Shown here piece after piece: positions 40,418 to 49,702 of a DNA stretch of 64,000 nt. The stretch is from DATMAM01 sp035559995. Lineage in GTDB: Bacteria; Desulfobacterota; Binatia; UBA9968. The notes under the pieces were generated by a model, which did not search any database, had not been told where the DNA came from, and worked only from the letters and a program-made list of their open reading frames with translations. Location of the stretch: positions 123,987 through 187,986 of the forward strand of contig DATMAM010000032.1 of NCBI GenBank assembly GCA_035559995.1, in the 5' to 3' direction. A program made the position numbers and the translations under genes. Positions within the stretch are counted from its first letter, which is position 1; every line of letters starts with the position of its first letter.

Positions 40418-42433
40418 ATGTCGGCCGGGAATTTTCCCACGCTGGTGCAAGCGCTGCGCGCGGTGCCGACCGAAAAGCCGTTCATCACGATGTGGAAGGG
40501 CGAAGACAACATCGAGACGGTAACGTTCGGCGAGTTTTTGAGTGTGGCAAGCGCTCATGCCGCCGGCTTCGCGGCGCGCGGGCTCAAAGCCGCCGACCGG
40601 ATCATTCTCGTCATGCCGCAAGGCATTCCGCTCATGGCCGCTTTCGCCGGCGCCATGCTGCTCGGGGCGGTGCCGGCGATCCTCGCTTATCCCAACTTCA
40701 AGGTCGAACCGAGAAAATACAGCTCCGGGCTCGCCGGGGTCGCCGCGAACCTCAAAGCTTCTCTGGTGATCGTCGACCGGGATTTTCCCGAGGAGCTCCT
40801 TAAAACGCTTGAAAAGTCCGCGCGCGCGCCCCTGCTGCGCGCGCCGGCGGCGCCATGCGGGGGCGAGAATTTTCGGGCGCAGCCGGCGGTGGAGCGCGAC
40901 AATTTGGCCTTCATCCAGCATTCGGCCGGCACGACCGGGCTGCAAAAGGGGGTGGCGCTGACGCACGGCGCGGTTCTCACCCAGCTCGCGCACCTGGCGG
41001 CGGCGCTGGCGCTCGACTCCGACGACCGGATTTACAGCTGGCTGCCGCTCTATCATGACATGGGCTTGATCGCGTGCTTCATGTTGCCGCTCGCTTATCA
41101 CCTCCCGGTTGTCATGCAGTCGCCGCTGGACTGGGTTCTTTCGCCCGAGATGATGGTGCAACTGATCTCGGAGCACCGCTGCACGCTCGCGTGGATACCG
41201 AACTTTGCTTTCCAGCTTCTGGCGCGGCGCTCTCGTCGGGGCGATGGAGGCGGCTACGACCTCAGCCATTTGCGCGCGCTCGTCAACTGCTCGGAGCCGG
41301 TGCGCGCGCCGAGCATCGATGAGTTCCAGGCCGCTTACGCGGGACTGGGGCTGAGGGAGGACGCGGTGAAAACCTCCTACGCGCTGGCGGAGAACGTCTT
41401 TGCCGTGACGCAATCCGACATCCATCGCCCGCCGCGCCGGCTCTGGATCTCGGCCGCGCGCTTCCGGGAGGAGCACGCGGCGGTTCCGGTCGCGGGAGAT
41501 GCCGAAAGCAGCCTCTGTCTGGTCTCCTCGGGCCGCTGCCTTCCCGGCAACCGCGTGCGTATCGTATCGGCGGAGGGCGCCGATCTGCCGGAGGGGCGGG
41601 TGGGGGAAATTCTCATCCAGAGCGACTCGCTCTTCAGCGGCTATTACAACCGGCCCGAGCTGACGGCCAAAGCTTTCCGGGACGGCTGGTATCGGTCCGG
41701 GGACCTGGGGTTTTTGCTCGACGGCGAGCTTTACGTCATCGGCCGCAAAAACGACCTCATGATCGTCGCGGGCAAGAATGTCTACCCGCAGGACGTCGAG
41801 GAGATCGCCTGCAACCATCCCGCGATCCATGACGGGCGCGCCGTCGCGTTCGGGCTCTACAACTCGAGCGCCGGCACCGAAGAGCTGATCGTTGTCGCCG
41901 AGGTGCAAGACGAGAGCTTTCTGGCGGCGGCGCCGGAGATCGAAAAGGCCGTGCGCAACGCGATCGCGTCCGAGCTCGACGTGAGCGCGCGCGCGGTTTT
42001 CCTTCGGCCCCCGAAATGGATCGTGAAGAGCACCGCGGGAAAGCCGGCGCGCGCGGCGACGCGCGAGAAGTTGCTGATCGAGCAGCCGGAGCTGGTGGAA
42101 AAAGAGCACGAGTACCTCTTCGAGCTCGTCGGCGACAGCGTGATGACGCGCACCCTCGAGGGGCGAATCAATTTCTGGAACCGGCGCGCCGAGGAGCTCT
42201 ACGGCTGGACGAAAGAGGAGGCCGTCGGCAGGGTGAGCCACGATCTTTTGAGGACGAAGTTTCCAAAACCGCTCGCGGAGATCGACTCGGAGCTCATCGA
42301 AAACGGGCGCTGGGAAGGAAAGCTCGTGCACGCCACGCGCGACGGCGGCCAGGTCGTGGTCGAAAGCCGCTGGGTTTTGAATCTGAAACGGCGCGGCGGG
42401 GTCGTCGAGATCAACAGGCCGGCGGCGGCCTAG
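40418..42433 (+). CDS. Fatty acyl-AMP ligase-like enzyme with C-terminal PAS domain
   Basis: A 671-residue protein. Residues 1-~540 are an adenylating enzyme of the FAAL/FadD32 type: FIQHSAGTTGLQKGVALTH (ATP loop), YSWLPLYHDMGLI (a marker of acyl-AMP ligases), YRSGDLGFLLDGELYVIGR and KNDLMIVAGKNVYPQDVEEI. Residues ~549-671 are a PAS domain (LFELVGDSVMTRTLEGRINF, WNRRAEELYGW, SRWVLNLKRRGGVVEINR) nearly matching the tail of the DUF616 protein. An ACP gene follows 32 bases later, so the ligase probably loads a carboxylic acid onto that ACP. The PAS fusion is unusual for this family and may regulate loading. Confidence 0.85.
   Translation: MSAGNFPTLVQALRAVPTEKPFITMWKGEDNIETVTFGEFLSVASAHAAGFAARGLKAADRIILVMPQGIPLMAAFAGAMLLGAVPAILAYPNFKVEPRKYSSGLAGVAANLKASLVIVDRDFPEELLKTLEKSARAPLLRAPAAPCGGENFRAQPAVERDNLAFIQHSAGTTGLQKGVALTHGAVLTQLAHLAAALALDSDDRIYSWLPLYHDMGLIACFMLPLAYHLPVVMQSPLDWVLSPEMMVQLISEHRCTLAWIPNFAFQLLARRSRRGDGGGYDLSHLRALVNCSEPVRAPSIDEFQAAYAGLGLREDAVKTSYALAENVFAVTQSDIHRPPRRLWISAARFREEHAAVPVAGDAESSLCLVSSGRCLPGNRVRIVSAEGADLPEGRVGEILIQSDSLFSGYYNRPELTAKAFRDGWYRSGDLGFLLDGELYVIGRKNDLMIVAGKNVYPQDVEEIACNHPAIHDGRAVAFGLYNSSAGTEELIVVAEVQDESFLAAAPEIEKAVRNAIASELDVSARAVFLRPPKWIVKSTAGKPARAATREKLLIEQPELVEKEHEYLFELVGDSVMTRTLEGRINFWNRRAEELYGWTKEEAVGRVSHDLLRTKFPKPLAEIDSELIENGRWEGKLVHATRDGGQVVVESRWVLNLKRRGGVVEINRPAAA
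42062..42430. repeat. PAS-tail module, copy 2
   Basis: Partner of 31505-31891. The linker REKLLIEQPELVE and the PAS domain align without gaps to the DUF616 tail (86 of 123 residues identical by my count). DNA identity is lower and spread evenly, so this is an older domain duplication, not a recent copy. Confidence 0.85.
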
Positions 42434-42465
42434 ATGGGCCGGCCGCTTCGCCGAAAGGACTTCTC

Positions 42466-42735
42466 ATGCAGGAGCCAACGCCGGGTGATCCGGCGCAGCA
42501 GATGATCGACTATATCGTGCGCGAGGTGATCCGCCGCCCGGCGCTTGAGATCACAGCCGAAACGCCGCTCGTTTCCTCGGGATTGATCGATTCGCTCGCG
42601 CTGGTTCATATCCTCGCCAAACTCGAGGACGTAACGCAGCGACACATTCCGGCGGGAAAAGTGCTCCCCGAGGACATGGACACGGTGAATCTCATGCTCG
42701 CCACCGCGCGGCGCGTCGGCGTGCCGCGGCGCTGA
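42466..42735 (+). CDS. Acyl carrier protein
   Basis: An 89-residue carrier protein. The phosphopantetheine attachment site is the Ser in SGLIDSLALVHILAKLE. The rest is short and helical, as expected. It lies 32 bases after the acyl-AMP ligase and 58 before the MBOAT gene. It is therefore most likely the dedicated acyl donor for O-acylation of the glycan, rather than the housekeeping fatty-acid ACP. Ribosome site GAAAGGA precedes ATG 42466. Confidence 0.87.
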   Translation: MQEPTPGDPAQQMIDYIVREVIRRPALEITAETPLVSSGLIDSLALVHILAKLEDVTQRHIPAGKVLPEDMDTVNLMLATARRVGVPRR

Positions 42736-42793
42736 AGCGGCGCAACCGTTTTGGCGCGCGCCGAATCCGGCTTTAAAGAGCGGTCAAATTTTT

Positions 42794-44281
42794 ATGACGG
42801 CGGATACTTTAGCGGCGCTTGCGGCCGTTATCGTGACGTGGGTTTTGGCCCGGCGGCTGGAGGCGCGCGCTTTGCGGCAGTTACTTTTGCTTGCCGCGAG
42901 TTATCTATTTTACGGCGTCTGGGGCGGATGGTTTCTGGCGGTTTTGATCGCGAGCTCGGTCCTGAACTTTTATCTGGGGGGCCTGATCCGCCGGCGGCGG
43001 ACGGCGGGCGCGTTGTGGATCGGAATCGCATGCAACTTGCTCCTCCTCGGTCTGTTCAAGTATCTGCCCGCTCTGGCTCAAACGGCAGCGCTCGGCGCGT
43101 CCGAGGCGGATCTGGTGCGCCGGATCGCCATGCCCTTGGGAATATCCTTTTGGACCTTTCAGGCGCTCAGCTACCTGTTCGATGTTTACCGCGGCGAGGA
43201 GCTCAACCCGTCGCTCGTCGAGTTTTGCCTCTACATGGCCTTCTGGCCGACGGTGCTTTCCGGGCCGGTCTGCCGCCTCCCCCAGATGCTGCCGCAGCTT
43301 CGCGAAGCGCCGGGATTCCGCCATGAGGATGTCGTCGCCGGCACCACGCGGATCATCCAGGGGCTCATCATGAAATTTGCGCTCGCTGAAATCCTCGCCG
43401 TCGGGCTTGCGCCGGGCGAAGGGGTCGTCGGCGGATTTGACGACGTGCAAGGCGGCTGGGGCGCGCTCGACGTCTGGCTGCTGGCGATCGGATTTGGCTT
43501 TCAGCTTTTTTTCGATTTTGCCGGCTACTCGCACCTTGTGATCGGAACGGCGCTCGTCTTCGGCGTTCGGCTGCAGGAAAACTTCAACCGGCCGTATCTC
43601 GCGCTCACGCCTGCGATCTTTTGGACGCGCTGGCACATGTCGCTCTCGTTTTGGATCCGCGACTACGTTTTTCTCCCGCTGGCCACGTTAAGGCGCGGCC
43701 GCGCGTGGGTCTATCTTGTTCTCGTTTTCGCGATGACGCTGTTTGGCCTCTGGCATGCGCCCAAAGCCACCTTTGTGCTCTGGGGCTGCTACCAGGGGTT
43801 CCTGTTGGTGCTGCACCGGCTCGGGCAGCAGGCCAAAGCGCGGCTGGCGCCGGGTCGGCCGGCTTTCGCCGGCGGCTTTCTTTCGTGGGCCGGCACGTTC
43901 GCGGCGATCTCTTTGGGCTGGGTTTTGTTCCGCGCCAACGATCTCGGGCAGGCACTGGCGATGTTGGGCGCGCTTTTTTCGCCGGCGGCGTACAGCCGGC
44001 TCGCTCTCCCTCATAGCTTCTATGTCCTGGTCCCGGCGGTGACGATCGGCTATTTCGCGTACGAGGCGGTCCGGGCCGTGCTCGCCCGCTGGCGCGAAGA
44101 GGAGCGCGGTCGAGCGAACGTGCCCGCCGTGCGGCTGGTGGCGGTCGAGCTGTGCCAGCTTTTGCGCGCCCGGGCATGGTGGTGGCTCGCGCCGGTATGC
44201 TTTGCCGCGCTCGCGGTGACCTTGATCCGACTGCTGGAACAGAGCGCGGCCGTCTCCCCTTTCATGTACACGTTGTTTTAG
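42794..44281 (+). CDS. MBOAT family O-acyltransferase
   Basis: A 495-residue polytopic membrane protein of the MBOAT family (AlgI/DltB/PatA relatives). About ten membrane helices are visible. Family segments include LLAASYLFYGVWGGWFLAVL, FKYLPALAQ, MPLGISFWTFQALSYLFDVY, FWTRWHMSLSFWIRDYVFLP and the active-site His region FGLWHAPKATFVLWGCYQG. AlgI-type enzymes carry acyl groups across the inner membrane to act on exopolysaccharide. The adjacent ACP and ligase suggest the donor, and the next gene is a plausible periplasmic partner. Confidence 0.9.
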   Translation: MTADTLAALAAVIVTWVLARRLEARALRQLLLLAASYLFYGVWGGWFLAVLIASSVLNFYLGGLIRRRRTAGALWIGIACNLLLLGLFKYLPALAQTAALGASEADLVRRIAMPLGISFWTFQALSYLFDVYRGEELNPSLVEFCLYMAFWPTVLSGPVCRLPQMLPQLREAPGFRHEDVVAGTTRIIQGLIMKFALAEILAVGLAPGEGVVGGFDDVQGGWGALDVWLLAIGFGFQLFFDFAGYSHLVIGTALVFGVRLQENFNRPYLALTPAIFWTRWHMSLSFWIRDYVFLPLATLRRGRAWVYLVLVFAMTLFGLWHAPKATFVLWGCYQGFLLVLHRLGQQAKARLAPGRPAFAGGFLSWAGTFAAISLGWVLFRANDLGQALAMLGALFSPAAYSRLALPHSFYVLVPAVTIGYFAYEAVRAVLARWREEERGRANVPAVRLVAVELCQLLRARAWWWLAPVCFAALAVTLIRLLEQSAAVSPFMYTLF

Positions 44282-44328
44282 CCGCGCCCGTTCAACGCTC
44301 GGGGAAAGCCAAAAAGAGGCGAGCATCG

Positions 44329-45816
44329 ATGAGGCGCGACCACACGCTGGAGCGATGGGCCACGGTAGGCGGAGCGATCTTGATTGGAGGCGGGATCTTT
44401 TGCGCCCTCGTCGTTATCTATTTCTTCTATCACTACACCTTGACCGGGCAGAGGCAGTTTACCAGCCCGCTCGCCGCGTTTCCTTACTATTACGTTCCCG
44501 CCGCCCTGGCGACGCTTCTGTTCGCCGCTTTACAGTTCGGCCGCAACGGGAGGATCAATCTTGCCATCCTCTGCGCCTCGTCGGCGCTCTCGATTTACGC
44601 GGCGGAAGTATTTCTCACGCTCACGGACAGCGCCTCGTTGGCCGGCCGCCCGCTCTGGGGGGACGACCTGCGCGAGCGCAAATACGAGATCCAAAACCTC
44701 GCGAGGCGCTTCGGCGTTGACTTCGACACCCGGACCAAGCTCGAGGTCGTCAGCGAGCTGCGCCGCCAAGGGACGGATGCCGTGCCCGCGATCTCGCCGC
44801 GAAGCCTTTTGAGCAAAACCGAAAAGGGCGGCCTGAGCTCGCCATTTAGCGTCGACGGGAAGGAGCTCCTGCCGCTGGGAGGCATCAGCAATCGGGTCAC
44901 GGTATTTTGCAACGAAACCGGACAGTACGCGATTTACCGCAGCGATGAGCACGGCCTGCACAACCCCTCGGGTCTTTGGCGCTCGGGAGTCTCGATCGCC
45001 GCTTTGGGGGATTCCTTTACCGCCGGCGGCTGCGTCAGTTCCGATAAGGGGTTCGTTGCGCTGATTCGCAACCGCTACCCGGCTACCGTCAATCTGGCTA
45101 TGGCCGGGGAGGGACCGTTGATGATGCTGGCCGCGCTCAAGGAATACGGGCCGTCGATCAGGCCGAAGGCGGTGCTTTGGTTTTATTACGAAGAGAGCGA
45201 CATCAAGAGCTTGCGCGAGGAAAGGCAGAGCCGGCTGCTCATGAATTATCTCGGGAAGGAGTTCAGGCAGGACCTGGTGAACCTGCAGCCGGCGATCGAC
45301 CGAAGCCTGAGCGCCTATGTGGAAAAGGCGATGGCGCAAGAGCGCGCACCGGAAACTGAGGACGCTCACGGCGGGCTGGCGATCGCGCCGACGCTCGCCC
45401 GCATCGCCAAGCTGAGCGCGCTCAGGCAGAAATCAGGCCTGGTCCTCGGGACGCAAAGCATCGAGATCCCGTCGGCGGCCGAGGGCGACATCGCTTTTTT
45501 CCAGAGCGTCCTGGCGGACGCAAAAATCAGCGCCGCGGCCTGGGGCGGGACGGTTTATTTTGTCTATCTTCCCGCCTGGCACCGCTACGGGAGCGCGCAA
45601 AGCGCGCCGGTTACAGGAATTCGCCACCGGCAGAGCGTCGTCGCGTCCGTCGAGAGTCTCGGTATTCCGCTGATCGATATCGTCGCGGCGTTCGACGCGC
45701 ACCCGGACCCGCTCTCTTTGTTCTCTTTCCGCCGGTTCGGTCACTACAACGAGGAGGGGCACGGGCTCGTCGCGGACGCCGTGCTCAATTTCTTTTCCCA
45801 AAGCGGACGGGGCTGA
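44329..45816 (+). CDS. Membrane-anchored SGNH/AlgX-like protein
   Basis: A 495-residue protein with three N-terminal hydrophobic segments (AILIGGGIFCALVVIYFFYH; FPYYYVPAALATLLFAAL; LAILCASSALSIYAAEVF), then a long periplasmic region. IAALGDSFTAGGC resembles the SGNH block I serine motif, and GHYNEEGHGLVADAVLNFF resembles the block V His region. SGNH proteins paired with MBOAT genes (AlgI/AlgJ/AlgX, PatA/PatB) complete acyl transfer in the periplasm. Start ATG 44329. It ends the acyl cassette. Confidence 0.78.
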   Translation: MRRDHTLERWATVGGAILIGGGIFCALVVIYFFYHYTLTGQRQFTSPLAAFPYYYVPAALATLLFAALQFGRNGRINLAILCASSALSIYAAEVFLTLTDSASLAGRPLWGDDLRERKYEIQNLARRFGVDFDTRTKLEVVSELRRQGTDAVPAISPRSLLSKTEKGGLSSPFSVDGKELLPLGGISNRVTVFCNETGQYAIYRSDEHGLHNPSGLWRSGVSIAALGDSFTAGGCVSSDKGFVALIRNRYPATVNLAMAGEGPLMMLAALKEYGPSIRPKAVLWFYYEESDIKSLREERQSRLLMNYLGKEFRQDLVNLQPAIDRSLSAYVEKAMAQERAPETEDAHGGLAIAPTLARIAKLSALRQKSGLVLGTQSIEIPSAAEGDIAFFQSVLADAKISAAAWGGTVYFVYLPAWHRYGSAQSAPVTGIRHRQSVVASVESLGIPLIDIVAAFDAHPDPLSLFSFRRFGHYNEEGHGLVADAVLNFFSQSGRG

Positions 45817-45879
45817 GATCACACGGCCTCGGCCATTCAACCGGGCGAAGGCGTTCCGCCCGAAATTCGAGGAGAAGCC

Positions 45880-46809
45880 ATGAGCACCATCTATTTCGAT
45901 TCGGGCGCATCGGAGCGCGAGCGGCGCAGGGAGCTCTATGAAGGTAAAATTTTTGTCTTTTCGCCGACTCCGGAATCGGTCGCGCTGTGCGAGTTCGCCA
46001 AGGAGCTGATCCGGGAGGCGTTCGCGCCGCTCGACCCGCGCGCGGCGGAATACGCGCTGCCGACGGACCAATACATCGCCATCCTGGCGCGGCTTAAGCC
46101 AAAATTCGTTCACCACGCCACGGCAAAGCGGCTCTTGCAAAGGCTGCTTGCGGCGATGGGCGCCGATCTGGAGAGGACGTATTTCGACGTGCCGCGGCTA
46201 AAGACCATCCCGCACGCCGGCCGTCATCCGTCCGGGCTGACGTACGCGATCCATCCGCATCGCGACACGTGGTATTCGGCGCCGCTTTGCCAGCAGAACT
46301 GGTGGCTCCCGATCTACGACATCGGCTCGACCAGCGCGCTCGCTTTTCATCCGCGCTACTGGAGCGAGCCGGTCGCCAACGGCTCGAGCCGGTTCAACCA
46401 TTACCGCTGGAACAAGTACGGGCGGAAGGCCGCCGCCGACGATCCGGAAAAGTACTTGCACGATCAGCCGCGTCCGGAAGAGCCGATCGAGCTCGAGCCG
46501 CAGATCCGCTTGATTTGCCCGCCGGGCGGCATCCTTCTGTTCTCCGGGGCGCAGCTCCATTCGGCGGTGCCGAACACGTCGGGCAAGACGAGGTTCAGCA
46601 TCGATTTTAGAACCGTCCACATCGACGACGTCTTGGCGCGGGCCGGCGCCCCCAACGTGGATTCCGCAGCCACCGGCACCACGTTGAGAGATTTCCTGCG
46701 CGGCACGGACTTTATGCGCGTTGCGGACGAGATCGCCGCGCTTTACGACACCGAGCCGCTCACCGACGGCGAGCTGATATTCCAGCCGGCGCCGCCCGCC
46801 GGCCGCTAG
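45880..46809 (+). CDS. 2-oxoglutarate/Fe(II)-dependent dioxygenase-like protein
   Basis: A 309-residue protein with the facial triad of 2OG-Fe(II) oxygenases: HPHRDTWYSAP (H-x-D) and the distal His in LLFSGAQLHSAVPN, followed by the Arg of GKTRFSIDFRTV, which would bind 2-oxoglutarate. The layout is closest to phytanoyl-CoA dioxygenase-like proteins. It follows the acyl cassette by 63 bases and precedes an oxidoreductase by 10. Hydroxylation of an acyl chain or a sugar carbon is possible; the substrate is not known. Confidence 0.75.
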   Translation: MSTIYFDSGASERERRRELYEGKIFVFSPTPESVALCEFAKELIREAFAPLDPRAAEYALPTDQYIAILARLKPKFVHHATAKRLLQRLLAAMGADLERTYFDVPRLKTIPHAGRHPSGLTYAIHPHRDTWYSAPLCQQNWWLPIYDIGSTSALAFHPRYWSEPVANGSSRFNHYRWNKYGRKAAADDPEKYLHDQPRPEEPIELEPQIRLICPPGGILLFSGAQLHSAVPNTSGKTRFSIDFRTVHIDDVLARAGAPNVDSAATGTTLRDFLRGTDFMRVADEIAALYDTEPLTDGELIFQPAPPAGR

Positions 46810-46819
46810 CCGCTCTTTT

Positions 46820-47914
46820 ATGGAGCCAAGCCGCAAATTGCGCTTCGGCGTGATCGGGACGGGCGAATTTACGCAGTCGTGCCACGTGCCGGGATTGCGC
46901 AGCCACAAGCAGGCCGACGTCGTCGCGCTCTGCGGTTCCGACTACCGGCGGGCGCGCGCGCTCGCCGACCGGCTGGGGATAAGCGACGTGCACACGGATT
47001 ATCGCGAGCTTTGTTCGCGCGATGATCTGGACGGCGTTACGATCGCCACGCCGAACGCGCTGCACGCGCCGCAGGCGCTGGCGGCGTTCCGGCATGGAAA
47101 GCACGTGCTCTGCGAAAAGCCGCTCGCGCTCAACCTCGAACAGGCCGTGGAAATGCTGAACGCCGCCGAGCGCAGCGGCAAGGTCCATCAAGTCGCGTTC
47201 ACGTTTCGCTACGGCTATGCGGTTCGCGAGCTGCGCCGGCGCGTTCGGCGCGGCGATATCGGCCAGCCCTATTACCTGCGCGCGCAATACGACAGCTGGA
47301 AGGGTCTTTTGCCCGACTGGAAGGCCGGTTGGCGAGAAAAAAAGGAGCTTGCCGGCGGCGGCATCCTGTATGATCTCGGCGCCCATCTCTTCGATATCGC
47401 CCGCTTCGTTCTCGGACCGATAAAGATCGCGACCGGCTTTTTTTTGCACCACCCCAGGGTGCGAAGCCACTGTTTCACCGATGAGCCGACGAGCGTCGAG
47501 ACGGACGATATCGCGGCGAGCTGGTTTCAGCACCAGAGCGGCGTCCGCGGCCAGTGGTTCATCAGCCGCGCCACGCCTCCTTTCGCCGACAACGGTTACC
47601 TGGAAGTGATCGGTCCGGAGGGAGCGCTGCGGGCGGCGTTGAGCCGCGGCAGGATCGACCGGCTCGAGGCCTCGTCGCCGAGCCGGCCGTCGTGGGAGGC
47701 GCTGCCGTTGGCCGAAGCGGCCGAAGACGGCGAGCCGCACTGCCTGGGATTGATGATGCGGAGTTTCGTCGACGCGTGCCTGCGCGGCGAGATCGACAGG
47801 GAGTTCGACGCGTCTTTTGTCGACGGCGTTGCGGCCCAGGAAGCGATCGCGGCGGTCGCCGAAGCCAACGCGCGGTTCGCCTGGGTGCCGCTCGCGCGCT
47901 TCGAAGGCGCCTGA
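46820..47914 (+). CDS. Gfo/Idh/MocA family oxidoreductase
   Basis: A 364-residue NAD(P)-dependent oxidoreductase: LRFGVIGTGEFTQSCHVPGL, GKHVLCEKPLALNLEQAVEM and GGGILYDLGAHLFDIARFVL. It is distinct from the copy at 27163-28377, which has a long insertion. It is 10 bases after the dioxygenase and 50 before a NodB deacetylase. It probably oxidises or reduces a sugar or nucleotide-sugar for the same glycan; the exact step is not assignable. Confidence 0.82.
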   Translation: MEPSRKLRFGVIGTGEFTQSCHVPGLRSHKQADVVALCGSDYRRARALADRLGISDVHTDYRELCSRDDLDGVTIATPNALHAPQALAAFRHGKHVLCEKPLALNLEQAVEMLNAAERSGKVHQVAFTFRYGYAVRELRRRVRRGDIGQPYYLRAQYDSWKGLLPDWKAGWREKKELAGGGILYDLGAHLFDIARFVLGPIKIATGFFLHHPRVRSHCFTDEPTSVETDDIAASWFQHQSGVRGQWFISRATPPFADNGYLEVIGPEGALRAALSRGRIDRLEASSPSRPSWEALPLAEAAEDGEPHCLGLMMRSFVDACLRGEIDREFDASFVDGVAAQEAIAAVAEANARFAWVPLARFEGA

Positions 47915-47964
47915 GAGTTCGCCGGATCCTTTCCGCCGCTTCGTCTGACGAACGGATTTTCACG

Positions 47965-48786
47965 ATGGGCTTTACCGGTTTTACAGGCGCGCCGCTTCGG
48001 GTGAGCGCGCGCGCCGCCCGCAGGGTTGCGCTTTGGCTTGCGGGGAGCGCTTTGGGCACAGTCACGGGCGTCGTCACCAAAGAACCCCTGATCGCGCTCA
48101 CCTTCGACGACGGGCCGGACCCCGAGTATACGCCGCGCCTGCTCGAGATTCTCGAGCGCTACGGCGCGCGCGCGACGTTCTTTATGACCGGCGAGGCCGC
48201 CAACGCGCACCCGGAACTGGTAAGACGAATCGCGCAGGCGGGCCACGCAATCGGCAATCACTCGTGGGACCATCCTTCGTTCCCGCTGATCAGCGGGCGC
48301 GAGCGGCGGGCGCAGATCCGCGCGTGCGCCCGGGCGATCGCTCCTTATGGCGAGCGGCTTTTCCGGCCGCCCTACGGCGAGCAGACCATCGCCTCCTGGT
48401 GCGATGCGTTTTTGCTTCGCCACCGGGTGGTGATGTTCGACTGCTGGTCGGACGACTGGCGCGGCGGCGACGCCGCAACGATCGCGCGCCAGCTCGAAAA
48501 GCGGGCGCGGCCCGGCGGCATCGTGATCCTTCACGACCGCCTCTGGGACGCGCTCGACCGGGCGTACTTTAACCGCGAGCCGATGCTCGAAGGGCTCGAG
48601 ATATTTTTGCGGCGTTCGCTCGGCCGCTTTCGTTTCGTGACGGTTTCCGAACTGCTCCGGCGCGGGAAAGCGCGCAAAGAGTTTTGGCGAAAGAGGCCGG
48701 ATCGCAAGCTGCTGAACGAGCTCATGCTCCCCGACGGGCCGGCGCGCCGTTACGGGCCGCGCGGAGCAGGGCAGCGGCGCGGGTAG
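47965..48786 (+). CDS. Polysaccharide deacetylase (NodB domain)
   Basis: A 273-residue carbohydrate esterase family 4 protein. The metal site and catalytic residues are intact: LIALTFDDGPDPEYTPRLL (Asp-Asp), IGNHSWDHPSF (H-x-x-x-H), RLFRPPYGEQT, FDCWSDDW and GIVILHD. The start ATG 47965 gives a short amphipathic leader without a clear cleavable signal, so it may act in the cytoplasm or be anchored by residues 15-35. De-N-acetylation of a lipid-linked or polymerised amino sugar is the family role. It lies just before a glycosyltransferase. Confidence 0.86.
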   Translation: MGFTGFTGAPLRVSARAARRVALWLAGSALGTVTGVVTKEPLIALTFDDGPDPEYTPRLLEILERYGARATFFMTGEAANAHPELVRRIAQAGHAIGNHSWDHPSFPLISGRERRAQIRACARAIAPYGERLFRPPYGEQTIASWCDAFLLRHRVVMFDCWSDDWRGGDAATIARQLEKRARPGGIVILHDRLWDALDRAYFNREPMLEGLEIFLRRSLGRFRFVTVSELLRRGKARKEFWRKRPDRKLLNELMLPDGPARRYGPRGAGQRRG

Positions 48787-48809
48787 CCTAAGTCGTCCGG
48801 CGAAGCGCT

Positions 48810-49685
48810 ATGAGACTCAGCGTCGTCATTCCTTGTCTCAACGCGGCGTCCACGATCGGCGCGCAGCTTCAGGCGCTTGCCGAGCAGCGGTGGCACGAGC
48901 CGTGGGAAATCGTCGTCGCCGACAACGGCTCCACCGACGGCTCGCCGAGCGTGGTGGACTCCTACAGGGCGAAATGGCCGCATCTCAGGCTGGTGGATGC
49001 TTCGGCTTGCCGCGGCCAGCCCTTCGCGCTCAACGCCGGGGCCAGCGCGGCGCTCGGTGAGGCGCTGGTCTTTTGCGACGCCGACGATCAAGTCGGGGAC
49101 GGCTGGCTTTCGGCCATGGGCGATGCTCTCCGAGAGCACGATTTTGTCGCGTGCAGCATCGATTTCGAAAAGCTCAACCCGCCGTGGCTGCAGGCGATAT
49201 TTTCCGGCCATGCGCAGCGGCACGGCCGGTTTCAGAAAGCGCGGTTTGCGCCTCACTACTGGCACGCCGGAGGCGGCACGATCGGAGTGAAAAAGTGGCT
49301 CTGGAAGGCGGTCGGCGGCTTTAGCGGGGCGCTGCCCTACCAGCACGACACCGACTTTTGCTTCAAGGTTCAGCTTCGCGGAGTCGAGCCTTATTTCGTG
49401 CGCGAGGCCGTGGTGCACCTGCGCTGCCGCCCGACGCTGCGCGGCCTCATGCGCCAGGCAGCGAACTGGGCCGAGTACAGCGTCTTGCTGTACAAGATGT
49501 ACCGCCCCGCCGGCACCGCAGACGCCCGGTTGTGGAAAGAGTTCTTCTGGCAGTGGAAGGCTCTCCTCGGTTCGTTTCCCCGGGTTTTTCTCGACAGGGC
49601 GGCCCAGGCGCGCTGGATCTGGCGCTTCGGCTGGCAGCTCGGAAGGCTCCGGGGAAGCCTCAAGCATCGCGTGCCGCCCGTTTGA
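48810..49685 (+). CDS. Family 2 glycosyltransferase
   Basis: A 291-residue GT2 enzyme: MRLSVVIPCLNAASTIGAQL, IVVADNGSTDGSPSVV, EALVFCDADDQVGDGW (D-x-D) and the acceptor-side HAGGGTIGVKKWLWKAVGG, YQHDTDFCFK. It begins 23 bases after the NodB gene. A strong hairpin terminator lies 17 bases past its stop, so this gene probably ends a transcription unit. Confidence 0.85.
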   Translation: MRLSVVIPCLNAASTIGAQLQALAEQRWHEPWEIVVADNGSTDGSPSVVDSYRAKWPHLRLVDASACRGQPFALNAGASAALGEALVFCDADDQVGDGWLSAMGDALREHDFVACSIDFEKLNPPWLQAIFSGHAQRHGRFQKARFAPHYWHAGGGTIGVKKWLWKAVGGFSGALPYQHDTDFCFKVQLRGVEPYFVREAVVHLRCRPTLRGLMRQAANWAEYSVLLYKMYRPAGTADARLWKEFFWQWKALLGSFPRVFLDRAAQARWIWRFGWQLGRLRGSLKHRVPPV

Positions 49686-49702
49686 CTCTGGCGCGGCGGC
49701 AG

